NCBI GenBank assembly: GCA_034436355.1
Contig: DAOTVQ010000040.1
Location: 124,001 to 188,000, forward strand
Origin: CP2-2F sp034436355
GTDB taxonomy: Bacteria; Chloroflexota; Anaerolineae; Aggregatilineales; UBA2796
Direction of reading: 5' to 3'
DNA: 64,000 nucleotides
Positions 59,501 through 64,000 of the stretch are shown here, piece after piece (positions within the stretch are counted from its first letter, which is position 1; every line of letters begins with the position of its first letter). Below the pieces are notes generated by a model. The model saw only the letters and a list, made by a program, of their open reading frames with translations. It was not told where the DNA came from and searched no databases. Both the position numbers and the translations under genes were made by a program.

Positions 59501-61569
59501 AGGATTTGCGCTACCTTGCCGCCAAGACTGCCTTGCGCCGCCCGTATGCCGTTGAGGCGGACTTGAACCTTGCCGCTGAATATGCGCCGCAGGACGTGCA
59601 AATTGCTACCTTGCGCCGTGAGTATGCACGCATGCATCATGTGTTGAGCATGGCGCAAAAATCAGATGAAACCACCGCTACACTTTACCTGTGGCTGCGA
59701 AACATCCCTGAACTGCGAACGCTCACCGATGCCTATGAAAGGGAGCTAAACGCCCCGCGCCTTGCGCTCTGGCATGATCTGCCCTCTCAGCACCCTGCCC
59801 TGATCCGCACCTTGCGCGGGCATAGCGACACGGTGGGTGATTGCACCTTCAGCCCTGATGGGCGTTGGTTAGCAACGGTGGCAGAGGATCAATCTGCCCG
59901 CGTCTGGGATTTGCAAAACGGCAACATGCGCTTCACGCTGCGCGGTTTGAACCACCGCCAATACAGCTGTGACATCAGCCGTGATGGCAAGTGGTTGCTC
60001 ACCAGCGGTTGGCAGCACTTGCAGTTGTGGGATATGGCGCGTGGTGTGCGTGTGCGCCTGCTCAGCGGGCATGGCAACACCGTTGTGGATAGCGCCTTTC
60101 ACCCAAACAGCATACAGGCGCTTTCCGCTGGCAACGATGGTACCATCCGCCTGTGGGATGTTGAAAGTGGTGCCGAACTCAGCCGCACCGACGCACAATC
60201 CGGGCGTGAGCCAACCGCAGTTGCCTATCATCCCGATGGATCGCGCTTTTGCTCGGCGCATCAGGATGGCGGGCTGCAAGTGTGGCACCCACAAACCTTT
60301 GAACTGCTGCACCGCTACTCGCTTTCCTCGCGGGCGCTGCGGACGGCTGCCTTCAGTCCGCGTGGAGATTTCATCGCTGCGGCGGGCGATAGCCGTGAAG
60401 TGTTGATTCTGCCTTCAGATGCCAAGCCTGATGTAGAACCACGGGCGCTCACTGGGCATGATCATTCCATCCATCGGGTGGCTTTCAGCCCTGATGGTGA
60501 GTGGTTAGCTTCCACCAGCAGTGATAGCAGCGTGCGGCTGTGGCGGTGGCGCACTGAAACTCAGGCGCACCTAACCTTGCGTGGGCATTTGCAGCCAACG
60601 CGAGGCGTTGCCTTCAGCCCGAACGGCAGCCAAATGGCAACGACCTCTGAAGATAAAGATGTGAAGGTGTGGGATGTTGCGCGCCTGCTGCAAAAGCCAA
60701 GCACACATCCGCGTGCTGTGCCGATGTGGTATGGCACACTCAGCGAGGACGGACGCCTAGCGCTCAGCGATGATAACGAGCGCCTGATCCTGTGGGATAC
60801 AGAGTCAGGGCTGCCAATCCGTACCTTCGACGCAGCGCACACGGGTGATATTTTGGGCTGCGCCATCAGCCCTGATGGCACTTGGGCGCTCAGCGGTGGG
60901 CATGATCACATTTTGCGCCAGTGGGAGGTTGCCACGGGCAAGGTGCAGCGCACCTTTGAAGGGCATTCCAACAGTATTTGGCGGTGCGCCATCAGCCCTG
61001 ATGGCACGTGGTTTGTCTCTGCCGCTGCTGATCAGAGTTTGCGCGTTTGGGAGTTTGCCACAGGCGAAGTGCGCCATATCTTCACCGCGCACAATGATCA
61101 GGTCAATGGCTGCGCCATTAGCCCAGATGGGCGCTACATTGCCAGCGCGGGCGCCGATGGCATCGCACGGCTGTGGCACGCCGAAGATGGCACTGATCAT
61201 GCGACGCTCAATGGACACGGCGATAGCTCGGTGTTGGTCTGCACATTTAGCCCTGATGGGCGCCTTTTGGTGACCGGCGCCTATGACAAGAAGATCAAGG
61301 TGTGGGAGGTGGAGACGGGCAACCTGCTGGCAACCCTTGAAGGGCATACGCATAATGTGCAAGCACTTGCCTTCACACCCAATGGCGAGTGGCTGCTCTC
61401 TGGCGCACGCAATGGTGGCTTGCGGCTGTGGCGCATGGCAAATCTTACCTGTGTTCACAGCGTCTTTATTGATCGCGGTGTGACGAACATTGCCTTCTTG
61501 CCGAATGGCGAACAAGTGATGGTTGCCAGCGGCAGCGGGCTCTATCTGCTGCGGCTGCAACTGGCATAA
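56500..61569 (+). CDS. Giant scaffold protein: PQQ/WD-like propeller, HEAT repeats, Ig-like region and 14 WD40 repeats
   Basis: 1689 residues, no signal peptide or membrane helix, so probably cytoplasmic. Residues about 1-328 form eight PQQ/WD-like blades (ending LLWKYRTG, LAWRYKLVG and so on). A helical TPR-like part (345-465) contains KGDFEAAESFYKKALAAQ. HEAT/PBS-lyase repeats span about 487-673 (VRWQAAATLSRQKALP, LRWTVVTALGKIGDRRALPA). An acidic linker near 773-797, an Ig-like beta region (803-963) and a helical part lead to fourteen WD40 repeats (about 1100-1689; FSPDGRWLATVAEDQSARVW, ISPDGTWALSGGHDHILRQW), enough for two seven-bladed rings. It is translated by coupling to the JAMM gene and is probably its partner scaffold or substrate receptor. 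Domain calls are from motifs. Confidence 0.88.
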   Translation: MTSLFRLLWQFEAESQGLVCAFTPDAQGLIAGAEDGTIYAFDLAGNQRWAQKIEGEAFRFALSRQGNLLAIGTIRGSDTSVLNYETGELLWKFSGDSQTKAGVAVSADGQRVVSGDDEGKIRAFTRAGEVLWTYECSHKKVARLGMTPDGERIVFGGNDHIYCLNGSGDLLWKYRTGGEVWAGARILPDGSRVIAGSNDQHIYALNADGSLAWRYKLVGNVNITYPTPDGAFIVAGSTDSHVYLFNGEGQLLWKYRTGDSIYGVSLSRDGEFIAAASYDRSIYLFNREGDVLEKQRTGNQVYVVDMTEDGRFVGSFGFDKRIYLLENRYAARTEAERADVSAILTRRIISQARRAFVDNFYYGLCYWFDQFNHLLRRSEFTLCEALIAEARQDGYPFTAAEQRFVESREGAVLLKRGVAAQRKGDFEAAESFYKKALAAQRAAGCSVCENQVRLALDLLVRERDGGERDPLLDKLYDEVLVMGGNEVLLTARLASAPPDHLPLIIQAATKMRLIKPLLQALKSKDERLQMLAIATLNRFTEVNDTTPIMAALNSENAFVRWQAAATLSRQKALPAQFAENALALIRAEHDPDTRRVLVETAVHLKVENLTPLLIPMLEDSDNDLRWTVVTALGKIGDRRALPALRKTLEGYTLMEMSIHDALQRAIREIDQRFPLPKLTSWNALRPHDAARKAATLYWHGEPVLFVGNLNGAKDNTRLLFTVTDSEGVEHYRLSLSYAEFIAATEALRAELETYTDTPIAQPLGGAPSTASASTAYDDDEFEESDEFDEDSPTDHPAPIPSVDLEPRVGVLWVQLSAELTQAWQPGNYTAVMHVLDEVTELDEPIGTQEFSFVSDLRVENIRVSLNNSPLSQDTNLIVEYVEAIYFTLRLSAAPLGTELRGEIWFGTPEDGEMILSETRQNLTESDANLQFQWQQPHWRVGSYTARLLVNNTLKAARTFEVKPYRYDAWQSLPSETPYLWDFLARHLVRTGQGEKLLETVKDLRYLAAKTALRRPYAVEADLNLAAEYAPQDVQIATLRREYARMHHVLSMAQKSDETTATLYLWLRNIPELRTLTDAYERELNAPRLALWHDLPSQHPALIRTLRGHSDTVGDCTFSPDGRWLATVAEDQSARVWDLQNGNMRFTLRGLNHRQYSCDISRDGKWLLTSGWQHLQLWDMARGVRVRLLSGHGNTVVDSAFHPNSIQALSAGNDGTIRLWDVESGAELSRTDAQSGREPTAVAYHPDGSRFCSAHQDGGLQVWHPQTFELLHRYSLSSRALRTAAFSPRGDFIAAAGDSREVLILPSDAKPDVEPRALTGHDHSIHRVAFSPDGEWLASTSSDSSVRLWRWRTETQAHLTLRGHLQPTRGVAFSPNGSQMATTSEDKDVKVWDVARLLQKPSTHPRAVPMWYGTLSEDGRLALSDDNERLILWDTESGLPIRTFDAAHTGDILGCAISPDGTWALSGGHDHILRQWEVATGKVQRTFEGHSNSIWRCAISPDGTWFVSAAADQSLRVWEFATGEVRHIFTAHNDQVNGCAISPDGRYIASAGADGIARLWHAEDGTDHATLNGHGDSSVLVCTFSPDGRLLVTGAYDKKIKVWEVETGNLLATLEGHTHNVQALAFTPNGEWLLSGARNGGLRLWRMANLTCVHSVFIDRGVTNIAFLPNGEQVMVASGSGLYLLRLQLA

Positions 61570-61581
61570 CGGGCTTGCCAT

Positions 61582-61610
61582 TGCCCTGCTTGGCGTGTTC
61601 AGGCGGGGCA
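61582..61610 (+). terminator. Possible terminator after the giant WD40 gene
   Basis: TGCCCTGC (61582-61589) pairs with GCGGGGCA (61603-61610) through one T-G wobble, then GTTTC. No good T-run, so only tentative. A weak promoter for coaD (TTGCCC 61660-61665, 17 bases, TATTGT 61683-61688) lies further on. Confidence 0.35.
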
Positions 61611-61741
61611 GTTTCAGGTGTTTGGTGCGTCTTAAAGAGAGTTGATCGCTTTTTGTAATTTGCCCACTTTGCGAAGGAGTGATATTGTTAAGCGCCATTA
61701 GAAACGTTTGAAAAATGGTTTCGCTTTGAGAAAGAGCAGCT

Positions 61742-62284
61742 ATGATGACCATTCGACGCGCTGTCTACCCCGGTTCATTCGATCCAGCGCATTACGGACA
61801 TATTGACATCGTCACCCGTGCTGCCCGCGTTTTTGACGAGGTGATCGTGGCAGTTTATGCGAATCCGGCGAAGGCGAAAAGTGTGCTGTTCAGTGTGGAT
61901 GAGCGTGTTGGGATGCTGCGTGAGGTGTTAGGGCATATGCCCACCGTAAAAGTTGCGCCATACTACGGCTTGACAGTAGACTATGTGCGGCAAGTGGACG
62001 CGATGGCAGTCATTCGTGGCTTGCGCGTCTTTTCTGATTTTGAGCTAGAGTTCCGCATGGCGCTTGCCAACCGCCGCCTTGCGCCCGAGATTGAGGTGGT
62101 CACCTTCATTGCGGATGAACGCCACCTGCACATTAGCTCTAGCACAGTGCGCGAGATCGCCTCTTTAGGCGGGGATGTTTCGACGATGGTGCCGCCCATC
62201 GTCACGGCGGCATTGGTGGCAAAGTTCAAAGAGCGCCACCAAAACGGCGTTGAAACGGACTATATGACCAGCCTGCACGATTAG
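61742..62284 (+). CDS. coaD: Phosphopantetheine adenylyltransferase
   Basis: 180 residues of the nucleotidyltransferase family that makes dephospho-CoA from 4'-phosphopantetheine and ATP. Key motifs are RAVYPGSFDPAHYGHIDIV (T/HxGH nucleotide site), AVIRGLRVFSDFELEFRMAL and the ISSSTVREIASLGGDVS signature. Length is normal apart from a tail of about 15 residues. ATG 61742 or 61745. It opens a small operon with the coiled-coil and deacetylase-like genes. Confidence 0.95.
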   Translation: MMTIRRAVYPGSFDPAHYGHIDIVTRAARVFDEVIVAVYANPAKAKSVLFSVDERVGMLREVLGHMPTVKVAPYYGLTVDYVRQVDAMAVIRGLRVFSDFELEFRMALANRRLAPEIEVVTFIADERHLHISSSTVREIASLGGDVSTMVPPIVTAALVAKFKERHQNGVETDYMTSLHD

Positions 62285-62308
62285 GCTTTGTAAACGAAGG
62301 GGAAAATT

Positions 62309-62920
62309 ATGGACATTCAGCATCTTGTAGATCGCCTTGAAGAACTGATTGATGAAGGTCGGCATGTGTGGCTGACCAAAATGACCATGATTGATGAGGA
62401 ACGCGCCCTTGAGATCATTGATCAGATGCGTATCTCCATCCCTGAGGAAGTGGACAAGGCAAGCCGTGTGCTGAATCAGCGTGACCGCATTCTGGCACAA
62501 GCGAACGAAGAGGCAGCCCGCATCATTGACCTTGCCCGCGAAAAGGCAGAGACGCTCATTCAGCGCGATGCCATCACCCAATCTGCCCAGAACCGCGCCG
62601 CCAACATCATTGAGCAGGCGCGCCAAGAGGCGGAACAAATGCGTGCCGATGCTGATAACTACGTGTTGGAAGTGCTGCGCGAATTTGAGAATCACCTCGT
62701 CAAGACGCTCAGCATTGTCCGAAACGGCATCAGCAAGATTGTGCAAGATCGGGATGCTGCCCGTGCGCGTGCCGCCGCTGAAGTGGCTGCCACACCACCT
62801 GCCGAAGCGCCCAAAGCACCGCCACCCAGCCGTTCGGTAGCACAGGCGGCGCCGCCACCTGCTGCGCCTAAACCCGCTGAGGTGAATGTTGAAGTGGGTG
62901 TGGAAGGCAAGCCAGAATAA
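62309..62920 (+). CDS. Coiled-coil protein (DivIVA/ATP-synthase b-like)
   Basis: 203 residues. After a helical start (MDIQHLVDRLEELIDEGRHV), residues about 55-160 form a long coiled coil rich in Ala, Gln, Glu and Arg (AQANEEAARIIDLAREKAET, IIEQARQEAEQMRADADNYV), the pattern of DivIVA-like or b-subunit stalks. A low-complexity Ala/Pro tail ends it. No membrane segment. A coiled-coil gene next to coaD is common in Chloroflexi and Firmicutes; its role is not known to me. It starts 24 bases after coaD and has a GGGGA ribosome site. Confidence 0.75.
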   Translation: MDIQHLVDRLEELIDEGRHVWLTKMTMIDEERALEIIDQMRISIPEEVDKASRVLNQRDRILAQANEEAARIIDLAREKAETLIQRDAITQSAQNRAANIIEQARQEAEQMRADADNYVLEVLREFENHLVKTLSIVRNGISKIVQDRDAARARAAAEVAATPPAEAPKAPPPSRSVAQAAPPPAAPKPAEVNVEVGVEGKPE

Positions 62921-62929
62921 GACGCATCT

Positions 62930-63733
62930 ATGGACCCGATCATCATCCGAGACGACGACACCTGCTACTTCACGCCTATTGAAAAGTTGGAAGCCGTTTA
63001 CGGGGCGCTCTGGTCACAGAATATTCCCGTCAGCTTGGCGGTGATTCCCTCTCAACGCAGCGATGTGCAAATCTTGCACCGCGAAGGTGCGCCCTATGAT
63101 CCTGCCATTCCCCCGGAATATCGCGGCATCCCACAGACGTTTCTCGTCACCGAAAACCGTTCGTTGTGCGCCTACCTGAATGCCAAACTACAACAGGGCG
63201 TGGTGGAGATTTGCCTGCACGGCTACACGCACACCTATCATGAATTTGCCAGCCGCGATGCAGCCTTGTTGGCTGCCAAAGTGCGCGATGGCTTGACGAT
63301 CCTGCGTGAGGCATTCCCCAAAGCTGCCATCCGCACCTTCATCGCACCCTACGATGTGATGTCGCCAGAGGCGATCCGCGTTGTGCTAGAGGCAGGACTC
63401 AGCCTATGCACAGCAACTGCCAACTTAGCTGAATCACCCGATCTGCCCAACCTACCAGCCTACCACGGCACCCAGTTGGCGAATGGCGCACGGCTGTTCA
63501 CGTGCGACGAATACTTGTTCCACCACCGTGATACAGCCGAAAACTGCCTTGCCAACGCACGCGCACGCTTGCACAGCGCCAAAACGCTCATCATCGGCAA
63601 TCATTATTGGTCATTTTTCCACGATTGGCGCAGCGCAGCCGCACGCAGCGATCTGCTAAAGGCGTGGCACACCTTCGCTGCTGAGGCAGTTCAAGGGCGC
63701 ACCGCCACAACCTTTCAGGGTGCGCCGCTTTAA
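62930..63733 (+). CDS. DUF2334-type polysaccharide-deacetylase-like protein
   Basis: 267 residues without a signal peptide: IIIRDDDTCYFTPIEKLEAV (metal-ligand Asp pair), VSLAVIPSQ, VEICLHGYTHTYHEFASRDA (HxxxH metal site) and TFIAPYDVMSPEAIRVVLEA. This is the NodB-like barrel layout of DUF2334 deacetylases, predicted to act on an N-acetyl sugar. The substrate is unknown. Nine bases separate it from the coiled-coil gene. Confidence 0.82.
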   Translation: MDPIIIRDDDTCYFTPIEKLEAVYGALWSQNIPVSLAVIPSQRSDVQILHREGAPYDPAIPPEYRGIPQTFLVTENRSLCAYLNAKLQQGVVEICLHGYTHTYHEFASRDAALLAAKVRDGLTILREAFPKAAIRTFIAPYDVMSPEAIRVVLEAGLSLCTATANLAESPDLPNLPAYHGTQLANGARLFTCDEYLFHHRDTAENCLANARARLHSAKTLIIGNHYWSFFHDWRSAAARSDLLKAWHTFAAEAVQGRTATTFQGAPL

Positions 63734-63742
63734 CCATACGCC

Positions 63743-64000
63743 CTAGTGGCGGAAATGCCGCACGCCCGTGAAAATAAGCGCTGCGTTCGCCGCATCGGCT
63801 GCTGCAATGACTTCCTCATCCCGCACAGAGCCACCCGGCGCAATAATAGCTGTGACGCCTGCGGCGGTGCCAACTTCCAGCCCATCGCTGAATGGGAAGA
63901 AAGCATCGCTTGCCATGACGGCGCCACGCGCACGCGCACCCGCTTTTTCCACAGCCACTTTCGCCGCGTCCACACGGCTTGGCAAGCCGCCGCCAATGCC
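63743..64000 (-). CDS. purH: Bifunctional AICAR formyltransferase/IMP cyclohydrolase, C-terminal end
   Basis: The last 85 residues, reading from the window edge GIGGGLPSRVDAAKVAVEKA, then ARGAVMASDAFFPFSDGLEV and VTAIIAPGGSVRDEEVIAAA, ending TGVRHFRH. These are the end of the PurH transformylase domain (final steps of IMP synthesis). The start lies beyond base 64000. Its stop is convergent to the deacetylase-like gene, 9 bases apart. Confidence 0.93.
   Translation of the reverse strand, partial: GIGGGLPSRVDAAKVAVEKAGARARGAVMASDAFFPFSDGLEVGTAAGVTAIIAPGGSVRDEEVIAAADAANAALIFTGVRHFRH

Overview
The window looks like a piece of a Chloroflexota (Chloroflexi) chromosome, probably Anaerolineae-like. 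This is an inference from protein style: secreted proteins with Thr-Pro linkers, a bacterial alpha-2-macroglobulin with SbsA-type Ig domains, a YukD-type ubiquitin-like protein beside a JAMM protease, and Chloroflexi-like DnaN and GltB. No rRNA is present. One tRNA (elongator tRNA-Met, CAU) lies near 22.1 kb. Most of the window is fairly GC-rich; about 5.9-10.1 kb is visibly more AT-rich.

Layout. 0-5.4 kb, minus strand: the 5' part of dnaN and a large glutamate synthase (gltB). 5.65-10.3 kb: an AT-rich block of two cassettes, each made of a 94-bp repeat, a putative cell-wall hydrolase and a secreted beta-propeller protein. The block ends in a truncated third copy of the repeat fused to a second repeat family. 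10.3-21.9 kb: an iron-acquisition region. A minus-strand ferric-siderophore ABC operon (binding protein, two FecCD permeases, ATPase), then a second binding protein and a sucrase/ferredoxin-like protein. A plus-strand operon faces it: imelysin, di-heme c-type protein, imelysin and an HTTM membrane protein. A perfect DtxR/IdeR-like palindrome lies between the two. The region is bracketed by two about 97-bp direct repeats, each containing the 3' end of the tRNA-Met gene, so it may be an island.

22.2-25.5 kb, minus strand: a CDF metal transporter and minC-minD-minE. 25.7-28.7 kb: a one-gene MmeI-type restriction-modification enzyme flanked by imperfect inverted repeats. 29-34.3 kb: a GAF sensor histidine kinase, an alpha/beta hydrolase, glmM and a second phosphohexomutase. 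34.4-41.2 kb, minus strand: an MFS transporter, then a surface-sugar cluster (methyltransferase, WecE-like transaminase, WecD-like acetyltransferase, GT2 glycosyltransferase) and a membrane protein split by a frameshift in a homopolymer. 41.5-51.3 kb: an F420/nitroreductase-type protein, a 2120-residue alpha-2-macroglobulin, a TIR protein with a macro-like N-terminus, and an S1-domain protein. 51.3-54.6 kb, minus strand: two sugar ABC permeases coupled to pyrD.

54.8-61.6 kb is the most unusual unit: its own strong promoter, a YukD-type ubiquitin-like protein, an intrinsic terminator, a JAMM/MPN protease with a duplicated N-terminal domain, and a translationally coupled 1689-residue protein with an eight-bladed PQQ/WD-like propeller, HEAT repeats, an Ig-like region and fourteen WD40 repeats. 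No E1, E2 or type VII secretion gene is nearby. The window ends with coaD, a coiled-coil protein, a DUF2334-type deacetylase-like protein and the 3' end of purH.
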